64,000 bases of DNA from Saprospiraceae bacterium. GTDB taxonomy: Bacteria > Bacteroidota > Bacteroidia > Chitinophagales > Saprospiraceae. The position numbers and the translations under genes are program-made. The notes beneath the pieces were generated by a model, which was not told where the DNA came from, made no database searches, and was given only the letters and a program-made list of their open reading frames with translations. Below, piece after piece: positions 53,586 to 62,415 of the stretch (positions are counted from its first letter, which is position 1; the number at the start of each line of letters is the position of its first letter). The DNA is taken from contig JADJNW010000003.1 in NCBI GenBank assembly GCA_016714085.1, positions 372,001 through 436,000 of the forward strand, in the 5' to 3' direction.

Positions 53586-54827
53586 TTAATGCAGCGAGCC
53601 TTTGATTTTTTCAAGTAATTCATTGCCTAAGTTTTGATTAAGTATATCGTTTTTTTCTAATTTTATAAAAATAATCTGACAAGAATAAATAGCATCACTT
53701 CCTGAAGTCGGCTTGAAAGGTACTGGTGGCAAATCATGCAGGCCCTTTACTTTTGGATATATCAAGGCGCTGTGAGCCGCATCAAAATATTGATTATACA
53801 CAAACATTTGTCGAAGGTCTTCCATCTCAGGGTTGACTTTTGTTAAGTGTTTCCATTTGGTATCCAGCACAATACGTTTGTTGTTGATCGTTAATAAAAT
53901 ATCCGGTTGTAAATAACGCTGCTCCCAAAACGAGCGTCGCACTTGTCGTTGTACAGAAATTGATTCATTAGCTGCTTTTTGTAATTGACGGAATACAAAT
54001 TCTTCAAACAAAGCATTCATATCAAATAAAAGCGCCAATACAGGCAGATTTCCTGCGCGCATATCGGGCTGAAAATGCTGTAAAATCAATAGCGCCATAC
54101 GCAAAGCTGAAGCGTAGCGATTGTTTTGTCGATCAAATTTTAAAGTTTCTATTGCAGGATAAGGTCTTGACCAACGAGATAAAGGTGGAAAACGATGTAA
54201 TAATTCTTGCACTTTAAAAAGTAAAGCAGGATGTAATGAAATATCTTTTAAAATATGTAATGCTTCATAAAGGAATTGATTATAAGGGTGATGATAATTA
54301 AAATCATGATGCGCTGTATAAAAACGCTCTTGATGCCAGGCATTATGCGCCAATTGTTTATGTAAAAGCAATCGCCCTTTTAATACAGGACGATTATTAG
54401 TAACAAGATGAAAAGTTTTTATTAAACCTTGATGTAATAAATTTTCTGTGTCGGATAAAAATTGTGCAATATAAAGATCGAGTAAATTTCCTTTCCTTGA
54501 AGATAAATTGCTTACATTCATCGTTTCCGGCTGTAAAATTTTACATTCCCGAAACAAATCCAATAAGATTTTTTGTACCGTAGCGCCCTCTGTTTGATCG
54601 GTTTTAGGTAATATTTCAATCATTAAATTACCTACTTGCAATGCGCCCACATAATGCGAAAAGCGAATACTTTTATGTTGAATGGAAAAATATTTTTCCG
54701 AATACTGTTCAGCAAAAGCTGCCAATGCCTGGAAATGTTCTTCGTTAAATACCACACCATCCACTTCACCGATGCGAAGCAATTGATGTTCAAAGACTTG
54801 GATAATATGTTTATTAAATAATTCCAT
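53586..54827 (-). CDS. mcrC: McrC-like nuclease subunit of a McrBC-type system
   Basis: 413 residues. N-terminal DNA-binding/strand part (VGNLMIEILPKTDQ), conserved LKGRLLLHKQLAHNAW, and a C-terminal PD-(D/E)XK nuclease with LQPDILL (D309) and LDTKWK (D322, K324). McrC joins the McrB GTPase ring and cuts DNA carrying modified bases. Here the gene is divergent from the McrB gene rather than behind it, so the two are not in one operon but probably share the 370-bp regulatory region. Confidence 0.85.
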   Translation of the reverse strand: MELFNKHIIQVFEHQLLRIGEVDGVVFNEEHFQALAAFAEQYSEKYFSIQHKSIRFSHYVGALQVGNLMIEILPKTDQTEGATVQKILLDLFRECKILQPETMNVSNLSSRKGNLLDLYIAQFLSDTENLLHQGLIKTFHLVTNNRPVLKGRLLLHKQLAHNAWHQERFYTAHHDFNYHHPYNQFLYEALHILKDISLHPALLFKVQELLHRFPPLSRWSRPYPAIETLKFDRQNNRYASALRMALLILQHFQPDMRAGNLPVLALLFDMNALFEEFVFRQLQKAANESISVQRQVRRSFWEQRYLQPDILLTINNKRIVLDTKWKHLTKVNPEMEDLRQMFVYNQYFDAAHSALIYPKVKGLHDLPPVPFKPTSGSDAIYSCQIIFIKLEKNDILNQNLGNELLEKIKGSLH

Positions 54828-55198
54828 TTTTAAAATTTGATAAAAATAGAAAAATATACGTATTGTAAAATTATTTTATTACATAATAATAAAAATGAGT
54901 TCTAAACTCTACATAAATAGAAAAAAAACAATTTAGAATAATGATCTAAAATAGAAAACGACTTGCAATTCTCGCTTTGCAGTGTACTAAACACCCCTTT
55001 ATTTCACGCCTTTTTACTTGTAATATTTAAACTTTTCGTATTACCTTTCGCTTTATAGTGGAAAAATGGAACAATAGATGATTGGAATGTTGAAAAGATT
55101 AAGTGAAAATTGTTTTAAATTAAACCAACTTTTCAAATATCCAAAAACTGAAAGAATCCAACATTCCAATACGCCATTATTCCGAAAAAGAATAAAGT
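54828..55198. other. Divergent regulatory region between mcrC and the EVE-McrB gene
   Basis: No gene is visible. AT-rich for the first 200 bases, then inverted word arms at 55060-55195 (GGAAAAATGGAACAATAG, GATTGGAATGTTGAAAAG against CTTTTCAAATATCC, CCAACATTCCAATACG, CCATTATTCCG), forming a loose hairpin that ends a few bases before the McrB ATG. Confidence 0.6.
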
Positions 55199-57088
55199 AT
55201 GTTTTGGTTGTTTCAATCCAATCCTGATGTTTTTCGACTCAAAGATGCGCTGCGTGCAGAGGCTTTAGCAACGTTTGTAGTCACTGCACATAAACACGAT
55301 ATTCATTCCGGCGATGGGATCATCCTTTGGCAAAGTGGTAAAGAGGCAGGTTGTTATGGTTTGGCGACTGTCATTTCTGAAGTACAGGAAATCCCAATTG
55401 CAGAAGCAGAAAAACCTTTTTTTAAAGAGTTTCCCGAAGAACAGATGCGCGTATCGCTCAAAGTGGAATACAATCTCTGGAATAAACCTATCACCTGGGA
55501 AATGTTGCGCGACATTCCTCCTTTTGAAGAGTTCAATGCCGGACTACCGGGCAGCAATTTTATTGCAACGGAACAGCAATATCGAATACTGGAAGATCTT
55601 GCCAAACAATTGGACGTGCTTGCCGAACCGCAAGTACCTTATGGTGTGCCACCGTTACCTGAGTTTCCATTAAATTTGATCTTATACGGCCCGCCGGGCA
55701 CCGGTAAGACTTACCAAACGATCAATTACGCTTTAGCGATCATCGAAAACCGTTCGTTGGAAGAGTTAGCATTGGAAGATAGACCTTTATTGCGGCAGCG
55801 TTTCGACGCTTACACCGCGCAAGGACAGATTGCTTTTGTAACGTTTCACCAATCCTTTAGCTACGAAGACTTTATCGAAGGTATCAAACCGCAAATCTTA
55901 GAAAATGGAGCGATCAACTACGCTATTGAACCCGGTATTTTCAGAATGTTGAGTTATAACGCGCGGCGTTGTGTGCTGGAAGCTTTGTTGCGAGAGCAAC
56001 CGCAAGAACAGCAAAAGGTTAAATTCAATCAATTATACAAAGCCTTTCTGGAATTCCTCGATAGCGAGAATTTTGAATACTTTGAAACACCCGATGCCCA
56101 GCATATCTATATTCAACAAGTGCTTCAAAACGGTGATTTGTCTTTACGCCCTGCAATAGCATTCAATACCTATACGGTTGAAAAGAATACCCTGCGCAAG
56201 TTCTACCAACAATTTCCAAACATAGAGGATTTACAAGCTGCGCAGCTGTTTATCGATAAAAATATACGCGGTAGCGAAAGTGATTTGTACTGGACGGTAT
56301 TTGTTAGCTTGAAAAACTTTGAAAATTTTTACAAACAACAACAACAGAAAGCGCAACCCAATGAAGAAGTAGAGATTCTTTACGAACCGATAACCGATAT
56401 GCCGTTGCTTCCCAATCAAGTATTGGCGAAGTGTCGTCGTTATGTATTAATTATTGACGAAATCAATAGAGGGAACGCCGCTGCTATTTTTGGTGAACTT
56501 ATTACGCTCTTGGAAGCCGATAAACGCGAGGGACGAAGCGAAGCCCTCACCACCATTTTGCCTTATTCTAAAAGTTTTTTCTCTGTACCGCCCAATTTAT
56601 ACCTGATCGGCACCATGAATACCGCCGACCGCAGTGTGGAATCGCTCGATATTGCTTTGCGACGCCGCTTTGCGTTCCGAGAAGTGCTGCCCGATCCAAA
56701 AGTGATTGCAAAATCAGCCAATAAGTCTGTCATTCAAGGAATACAACTGCCCAATTTATTAAACGCTATCAACCAACGTATCGAACGATTGCTCGACCGC
56801 GAACACTGTATCGGTCATGCATATTTTATGGACATCGATTCGTTTGACGAACTCAAACATACGTTCGCAGAACGCATCATCCCATTATTACAGGAGTATT
56901 TCTATAATGATTATGCAAAGATCGGATTAGTATTGGGCAAAGATTTTATTCGTGAGAAGCCTTCCCATATTGAATTTGCCAATTTCGATCATCCATACGC
57001 CGCAGAATTTGCAGAAAGACGCTTATTTGAAATTGCCAATATTGCAACCCTGGACGAAGAAGCCTTTATCCGAATATACGAGCGCTAA
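55199..57088 (+). CDS. mcrB: EVE-domain McrB-like GTPase
   Basis: 629 residues. Residues ~1-125 form an EVE domain (MFWLFQSNPDVFRLKD, HSGDGIILWQSGKEAGCYGL), the PUA-like fold that recognises modified DNA or RNA bases. Then comes the McrB AAA+ module: Walker A GPPGTGKT at 164-171, FHQSFSYEDFIEGIKP, Walker B VLIIDE with EINRGN at 416-426 and the McrB signature MNTADRS at 473-479, arginines 488-490. With McrC it would bind modified DNA and cut after translocation. Likely cytoplasmic defence against modified phage DNA. An array of ~21-bp repeats starts 40 bases behind it. Confidence 0.88.
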   Translation: MFWLFQSNPDVFRLKDALRAEALATFVVTAHKHDIHSGDGIILWQSGKEAGCYGLATVISEVQEIPIAEAEKPFFKEFPEEQMRVSLKVEYNLWNKPITWEMLRDIPPFEEFNAGLPGSNFIATEQQYRILEDLAKQLDVLAEPQVPYGVPPLPEFPLNLILYGPPGTGKTYQTINYALAIIENRSLEELALEDRPLLRQRFDAYTAQGQIAFVTFHQSFSYEDFIEGIKPQILENGAINYAIEPGIFRMLSYNARRCVLEALLREQPQEQQKVKFNQLYKAFLEFLDSENFEYFETPDAQHIYIQQVLQNGDLSLRPAIAFNTYTVEKNTLRKFYQQFPNIEDLQAAQLFIDKNIRGSESDLYWTVFVSLKNFENFYKQQQQKAQPNEEVEILYEPITDMPLLPNQVLAKCRRYVLIIDEINRGNAAAIFGELITLLEADKREGRSEALTTILPYSKSFFSVPPNLYLIGTMNTADRSVESLDIALRRRFAFREVLPDPKVIAKSANKSVIQGIQLPNLLNAINQRIERLLDREHCIGHAYFMDIDSFDELKHTFAERIIPLLQEYFYNDYAKIGLVLGKDFIREKPSHIEFANFDHPYAAEFAERRLFEIANIATLDEEAFIRIYER

Positions 57089-57124
57089 TGATTACCTTGC
57101 GATCCGCTCCTATTAAAAGTAGAT

Positions 57125-57600
57125 CGCCTCATCCAAAGTGATGACGCTGCATTCTAAAGTATAAGTTGCCTGTTCTTAAATGCAAGTCGTTCATTCCGAA
57201 GTGTAAGTTGACTGTTCCAAAGTGTAAGTTGATCATTCCAAACAAATAGTTATGCATTTCAAAGTGTAAGTTGACTATTCCGAACAAATAGTTGTGTATT
57301 CCAAAGTGTAAGTTGACTATTCCGAACAAATAGTTGTGCTATTCCAAAGTTGCAGTTGACTGTTCCAAACTAATTGTTGGCTATTCCAAAGTTGGCTATT
57401 CCAACAAAGTGTTGCTATTCCAAAGTGGATGACTATTCCAAACTAATTGTTAGCTATTCCAAAGTTGCGGATGACTATTCCAAACTAATTGTTGGCTGTT
57501 CCAAAGTTGCGGATGACTGTTCCAAACTAATAGTTGGCTATTCCAAAGTTGCGGATGACTGTTCCAAACTAATTGTTGGCTATTCCAAAGTTGCAGAGTT
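57125..57600. repeat. Tandem array of ~23 units of about 21 bp, two alternating unit types
   Basis: All units begin (A)TTCCAAA or a variant. Type A is TTCCAAAGTGTAAGTTGACT or TTCCAAAGTTGCGGATGACT, type B is TTCCAAACTAATTGTTGGCT or TTCCGAACAAATAGTTGTGT; A and B alternate, giving a 42-bp higher period. The left part is more diverged than the right, as if growth were at the right end. Three units near 57390-57430 are shortened. No gene or start site is credible inside it. Confidence 0.8.
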
Positions 57601-57663
57601 ATTATTATTGCATTAAGTAATAAAAACTCCTTGTGATATTAAGAGTAACACAGGTAAGTTTTA

Positions 57664-57727
57664 TTGCCCCATCGGGGCAAATTATGGGTAAAATATTAGC
57701 CGCTTTTGGGGTGTGCCGTAGGTACAC
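57664..57727. repeat. Two REP-type palindromes
   Basis: TTGCCCC-ATC-GGGGCAA (57664-57680) and GTGTGCC-GTA-GGTACAC (57711-57727). The second is the inverse of the palindrome at 49745-49761. Confidence 0.6.
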
Positions 57728-57791
57728 TTTATGCTAAAATCCAGTTAACAAAAAGCGTACCGCTGGCACGCTATTCCCAAAATTAGTCTCC

Positions 57792-58505
57792 TCAATTTGG
57801 TACAGATTCCCATTCAAAGAAGCCGGTTTCTCCGGTCAAAGTAAAAACAAGTTGCTTTACAGCATGATATTCTTCATCTATCGTTATTGCGGCATAATAT
57901 TGCGCTACTAAATTGCCGATGGTGGGTTCTATTTCTTGCAATAATGGGATTCTTTCCTTGATTCTCGGTAAAGGGTGTTGATTTTTTGCAAAAGTAAATT
58001 CTATTGCTTCCAGCACAATCTTACTCATGATATAATGTAAAGTCGTTTCTTCCTTTACCTCCAGCAAATCTGTCACATCTTCCAGCAGATTAGCCAAAGT
58101 ATATCGACGAATCAATAATTCTTGTTCCGTTAGTGGTTTTGACAGCCGCGCATATTTTTTAGCGTCGTCCAGCAATGTAATAATTTCTTGATTTTCTGCA
58201 CCCATGTAAATCACACCCGTAGAAAGGATATTCGCAGTAACAGGTCGGTTATTTTTAAGTTCGCTATCAAAATACGAATAAATATGATCCAGGTTATTTA
58301 CAAAAATCTCACAGGGAACATCATTAAAATATTTTTGCACCCTTTGCCGAAAATGCTGATTGTGTATAACATAAATATCAAAATCACTGTTTTTATCAGG
58401 ATTACCCCTGATAATGCTACCGCTCACAATAATACCAATCGGTTCATACTGCTCCGTAATCCAATTCAAGGCTTGACCAAGTGCTAAAGCATAAAAATCG
58501 TTCAT
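57792..58505 (-). CDS. Nucleotidyltransferase-domain protein (MNT type) with helical C-terminal part
   Basis: 237 residues. The nucleotidyltransferase active site is VSGSIIRGNPDKNSDFDIYV (GS helix and the D-x-D pair) with a third acidic residue probably in VPCEIFVN. The C-terminal ~130 residues (LLIRRYTLANLLEDVTDLLE, HYIMSKIVLEAIEFTFAKNQ) are all helical, recalling HEPN-like or DUF4037-like partners, but the HEPN RxxxxH is not seen. MNT proteins often are antitoxins for HEPN toxins, or modify tRNA or antibiotics. Possible defence function from context. Confidence 0.7.
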   Translation of the reverse strand: MNDFYALALGQALNWITEQYEPIGIIVSGSIIRGNPDKNSDFDIYVIHNQHFRQRVQKYFNDVPCEIFVNNLDHIYSYFDSELKNNRPVTANILSTGVIYMGAENQEIITLLDDAKKYARLSKPLTEQELLIRRYTLANLLEDVTDLLEVKEETTLHYIMSKIVLEAIEFTFAKNQHPLPRIKERIPLLQEIEPTIGNLVAQYYAAITIDEEYHAVKQLVFTLTGETGFFEWESVPN

Positions 58506-58565
58506 CGATTCTAATGATTAAAGGCGAGCGTAAATTACTTTTTTATTTGGTTTTGACTAGACCAC

Positions 58566-59289
58566 TTATGAGTACCTAAAAAAGACTATTAATAAAAACT
58601 GTATGAAAACTATCGAATAGATTATAAGATCAAAATAATAATATATTCGTGCTTTCCTCCTCCATGAAATTCTTTTTTTAATTGTAAATATTTTAAATCT
58701 ATAAATTTTTTTAATAAAATCAATTCCAATTGTTTCTTTTCTTGGAGTTGGTAATGGTATATAGAGATTAATTCTTATTTTATTATTAAATACATATTCA
58801 AATTCAATAAATATCCCTATAGCTGAAATGATGATAAGAATTATTCTAAAAGTACTAATTAGGATGCCTACATATTCTCCTGTAATTCTAAATTCGGCAG
58901 AAACTGCTAACATATAAGCTAAAAAGGTTAAGTATAAGAGTCTTCTACTTTCTTTAAGATATCGTCTGAATTTTTTATTATCAAAATTATAATCATAATC
59001 CTGTGGAAATATGATAAAAGCTGTGCAGGCTAAACAAGCTAAACTAAGCATAGAAACCAAGCTCAACTCATAAACATATATACCTTTTACTTTATCTTTT
59101 ATTGTATCTACAACAGTCGTAAAATCATAAATATATTGCCACAAGAAAAGGAGATAACATAGAAATAATAAAATGGGGAAGATTTATTGGTTTACCACTG
59201 AAAACAACAAATAATTTAAATATTCCATAAAATATATGTGCTAGGATTATGCCTCCAAGAATATATACCAGTTCTTTAACAGTTTCCAT
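58566..59289 (-). CDS. Membrane protein, function unknown, frameshifted
   Basis: The first frame from ATG 59289 (METVKELVYILGGIILAHIF) ends at a stop after LSPFLVAIYL; the rest begins WQYIYDFTTVVDTIKDKVKG. Removing one T from the T4 run near 59155 gives SPFLWQYIYDF and a 240-residue protein with four or five transmembrane helices (SLVSMLSLACLACTAFIIF, LLYLTFLAYMLAVSA, ISTFRIILIIISAIGIFI, FDLIIYSIVFIQFLLIVFF). Very AT-rich, unlike the genes left of 40 kb, which suggests recent arrival. Family not recognised. Confidence 0.55.
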
Positions 59290-59395
59290 TTGTAACTTGA
59301 TTATAGATATAATTGCATAAACAAAAATAGACTAATGCTAGTTTCTTGATATACATTTAGTTTCATCCCGAGATATAATTTTTTTCCGCTGCCGC

Positions 59396-59500
59396 CGTGC
59401 CTGCTCCGATGAAGTCGGAGATTGCATCCGGTGATTATTATTGATCGGTCTAAGACTATTGCTATCAAGTATATTGTGCAAAATCACTGAGCATGGTCTA
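59396..59500. repeat. REP-type palindromes and a recurrent 13-bp word
   Basis: TCCGA-TGAAG-TCGGA near 59406, and TGCAAAATCACTG near 59478, which recurs at about 60819 and partly (TGCAAAATTTC) at 61435, each time just behind a gene's 3' end. Confidence 0.5.
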
Positions 59501-59503
59501 GTC

Positions 59504-59885
59504 TTAGCGATGTGCAGAAAAATCTGGGATGGTTCTTTCATTTCTTCTTGGTTCTTCTAACCAATCAACCAACCATTCTGTTATTCTCTCCTCTTTTATA
59601 TGTAGATATTTCCCGGGTTCAGGCTCGTCAATATACTCTCTTTGCAGGATCAAAGCTAACGGTTCTTCAGCTCTTTATGAGTTTCCGAAAAAGTTTTGCC
59701 TCCTCAAAGATGCAAAGACATAATAGTAATCATCCTCATCCTCTGTATTTTCTGCTCCCTAACTCTGGATGACACCAGACTCTATATTCTAACACCTCAT
59801 CCCAAACATATCCTCCTCCAGATTTTACTAATGGAGGATAACTTCCAATCAAGTCAGGATTCAGCACTGAAGGATATTGCTCCAT
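59504..59885 (-). pseudogene. Broken copy of a conserved Bacteroidota protein
   Basis: Starts MEQYPSVLNPDLIGSYPP at 59885, then SGGGYVWDEVLEYRVWCHPE; the rest is spread over other frames (YYYVFASFEEAKLF, EEPLALILQREYIDEPEPGK, ERITEWLVDWLEEP) and ends with TIPDFSAHR. At least three single-base indels are needed. I recall intact homologues of about 130-150 residues in Bacteroidota, sometimes labelled acetyltransferase without good reason. It is cut short of the usual C terminus. Confidence 0.6.
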
Positions 59886-59888
59886 TTC

Positions 59889-60729
59889 TTAATTTTTGAT
59901 TTTATCGATAAAATATTTTATTGAATTTAATATTTCAATGACATCTTCTTTGCTGTTGATTTCTTTTGATAACAAATTAAAGAATTCTTCTTTTGGTATA
60001 TTTTTATAAACTTCCGAAGGCCAGTTTTCATATAATTCTTTATACACCCTGATCGTATCTCCCTTTGTATCAAAAAAAGGAAAAACGGGGATATTTTCTT
60101 TGATGGCTAATTTATAAGTCGAATAAGTCCCGCCAATTCCTCCTATTAAAATTACATAATCTGCCAGATTTAAAGATTTTGTCCACTCATCGATTCCTTC
60201 ATTCACATAAAAAACGTTTCCACTTTCAAACATTGGTTTTTTATGCTTGGGGATGATTTGGAACAAACGTTTGAAGAGATTTTTTTCATTACTTTCTTCC
60301 ACCGCTTTGAAAACTCAACTGCTGTGTAAAAATCTACGCCTTCCCAACCTCCCGTTATTAAGATATAATTATTGATACCTAAATAATTACCCAACTATTT
60401 TGGAAGAGAATATTTTCGGTGATGCTATCTGTACCGGTGCCGGCAACTAAAATAGATGGAGAAATTGTTTTTAAAGGAGAGCCAATATATCTTCTTTCGA
60501 TTTCATGAAGCAATTCTAATGTAGCCAGGGTTATTTTATTACTTTCGATCCTAAAATCTTCTTCTCGCATCAATCCATTTAAATAATTTCTGTAAGCACT
60601 ATTATATCTTGAAGAAGATAATAATAATTCACTCCTTGTTTCATTATTAATAATCTCCCATTTTAAAAAGATCGATATTGCATTTTTTAATTCGCCATCC
60701 CCTAACTTCTTTTCAATTAAATCCTTCAT
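59889..60729 (-). CDS. EAD-like plus SLOG-domain protein, two frameshifts
   Basis: From MKDLIEKKLGDGELKNAISI (60729), residues 1-~75 are a helical domain (SELLLSSSRYNSAYRNYLNG, FRIESNKITLATLELLHEIE) of the effector-associated-domain kind (closest in memory to EAD11). Then SPSILVAGTGTDSITENILF begins a SLOG (LOG-like Rossmann) domain, continued in other frames as NNYILITGGWEGVDFYTAVE and YVILIGGIGGTYSTYKLAIK, NIPVFPFFDTKG. One missing T near 60393 and one missing A near 60318 join all parts to ~280 residues. SLOG domains are proposed sensors or processors of nucleotide-derived signals in conflict systems; EADs recruit an effector to a sensor. No partner with a matching EAD is in the window. 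Confidence 0.65.
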
Positions 60730-60844
60730 TTTCTTTGCGTTTCTAATATCGTACTTATTTGTACGTCAATACCTAATAAAACAACAGTAAAATTAATGAT
60801 TATCTATAAGATAGTCTTTTGCAAAATCACTGGACGAAGTCCAG

Positions 60845-61360
60845 CTATAGTGATGAGTTTATTTTTGAATATTGCCATAGTCCTTTATCAATAGTTCTTA
60901 AATCTAAATTTGTAACCTTTGATAAATTTCTGCAATAGTTTACGTATTCATTCCAAAATTCAAAGGTATACTTTTGTGTTACAGGTCGATTCCTAAAGAA
61001 AATAAAGTCAAAATCTAAAATTGGGAATTCCTCCTTATGACAAAAATGAAGTATAGTTGATGCAGTTGGCCAACCTACCCCATTTAACAGAGTCAAAATC
61101 TCAATTTTTAATTGATCAGAATTTGTTGTAAATGAAATACTAGTTATTTCTTTAATGTATTCCTCTGTATTCTTTGCAACTTTTAATTTTGATCTTGAGT
61201 TTCTCCAGCACAAATTCTAACAAATTCCTCTTTGTTAAGTAATTTTTATTCTTTCACGGCATTTTCAATTTTCTTTTAGATCACTATCATCTTGATACTG
61301 ATACTGATCCGCATAGTATTTAATCTTGGTGATGTCAAATTTTAAATTGAATTCATTCAT
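60845..61360 (-). CDS. Helix-hairpin-helix-containing protein, function unknown, frameshifted at 5' end
   Basis: Start probably MNEFNLKFDITKIKYYADQY at 61360; after LKE the frame breaks, and TKEEFVRICA and then SKLKVAKNTEEYIKEI (60845-61213) follow in other frames. The readable core has a HhH motif LNGVGWPTASTILHFCHKEE, then FPILDFDFIFFRN and YTFEFWNEYVNYCRNLSKVT, ending DKGLWQYSK. It resembles HhH-GPD-like glycosylase folds without the catalytic Asp region being certain. DNA contact is likely. Lies between the SLOG gene and the R-M pair. Confidence 0.5.
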
Positions 61361-61444
61361 TTTTATTTTAATTTACCCACAACAACGGTTCATGTAGCTG
61401 ATGTGCCGTCCTTCGTTGCGGCATGACAGATTGTGCAAAATTTC

Positions 61445-61921
61445 TTAGTTTTTGATTTCGCTAAATGCTTGTTGGGTGCTGGCATTCTTATTTCTTCCTT
61501 CTTTTAATTGTTCCTCATTGTTCATGTTGTCAAATACTCCTGTCTCAATAATAAGCTTTACTAGTATATCAATTACAGGAACAGAAACACTATTTCCAAT
61601 CAATTTCATCCACCTGGCTCTGCTTTCAGGCAAAATATAATCTTTGGGAAAACCTTGAATCAAACATGCTTCTTCTTTAGTTATTCTCCTATATTTTTTG
61701 ATCTTGTAAACCTTGTCTATAAATTGTTTTTTATGTTCAGATTCATTTTTAGCTTTAATGATTTCTGTCGTTACAAAATCATTTGTATCACTAGCTACTA
61801 GAGTAGGAAAAATATTTGAACTTGGAAGAAATATTCTATTTACACCATATAAACCTGTACTTATTTTGGTGTTTTTAAAATCATACCTTGTTTCAAATAA
61901 TGATAGGATAGATTTATCCAA
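61445..61921 (-). CDS. 5-methylcytosine methyltransferase, C-terminal part (motifs IX-X)
   Basis: Third piece of the methyltransferase that starts at 63009. Has KYRRITKEEACLIQGFPKDY and the motif X block RWMKLIGNSVSVPVIDILVK. It is in the same frame as the 61931-62398 piece; a TAG at 61931-61933 separates them, though FPTKTIESLF in the next frame suggests two compensating indels rather than a true nonsense codon. Confidence 0.75.
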   Translation of the reverse strand: MDKSILSLFETRYDFKNTKISTGLYGVNRIFLPSSNIFPTLVASDTNDFVTTEIIKAKNESEHKKQFIDKVYKIKKYRRITKEEACLIQGFPKDYILPESRARWMKLIGNSVSVPVIDILVKLIIETGVFDNMNNEEQLKEGRNKNASTQQAFSEIKN

Positions 61922-61930
61922 AGAGAGACT

Positions 61931-62398
61931 CTATTGTTTTAGTTGGAAATTTTTTTTCAGCTTTAGTACTCTATTAGCTTTAAGTTTGTCAACCACTAAA
62001 ACATCTCCTTCGCACTTGTCTAAAATTATTTGTTCATCTTCGATAAGTTCCTTGATGTTTTCAGGATTTATTTGAAATGCGTAATCAACTTTTTTAAGTA
62101 TTTCAAGTTCTACCAATTCTTCAAGCTCACTTTTACTAATTGATTTATCTAAATCTTGAAAGTGTTTTAATGAGAGTGGATTTCCATCTAAACAGCCATA
62201 AACACTTTTTCTTCTATTTTTTAAAAGAAGATAGCATATTTCTTTTTGTCTTTCTGTTGTTTCTTTAATATCCCAGGAATGTATTGTGGAATGACCGTTT
62301 CTTAAATCGTTAAAAAGAAAATAGTCATTTAGTCCATTACTTGTGGATAAACTCATGCTTTTCTGAGTTATAACATTTCCAAATAAGTCTCTAGGCAA
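61931..62398 (-). CDS. 5-methylcytosine methyltransferase, target-recognition part
   Basis: Second piece. From PRDLFGNVITQKSMS to VLVVDKLKANRVLKL it has no catalytic motif and corresponds to the variable region that reads the DNA site between motifs VIII and IX. Joined to the first piece by adding one A to the A5 run near 62417 (FAEKIVEDESQLPRDLFGN). Confidence 0.7.
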   Translation of the reverse strand: MPRDLFGNVITQKSMSLSTSNGLNDYFLFNDLRNGHSTIHSWDIKETTERQKEICYLLLKNRRKSVYGCLDGNPLSLKHFQDLDKSISKSELEELVELEILKKVDYAFQINPENIKELIEDEQIILDKCEGDVLVVDKLKANRVLKLKKNFQLKQ

Positions 62399-62415
62399 TT
62401 GACTCTCGTCTTCGA

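Noticed and set aside
57125..57600. CRISPR array behind McrB
   Set aside because: Units are nearly contiguous copies of two sequence types with no unique spacers.
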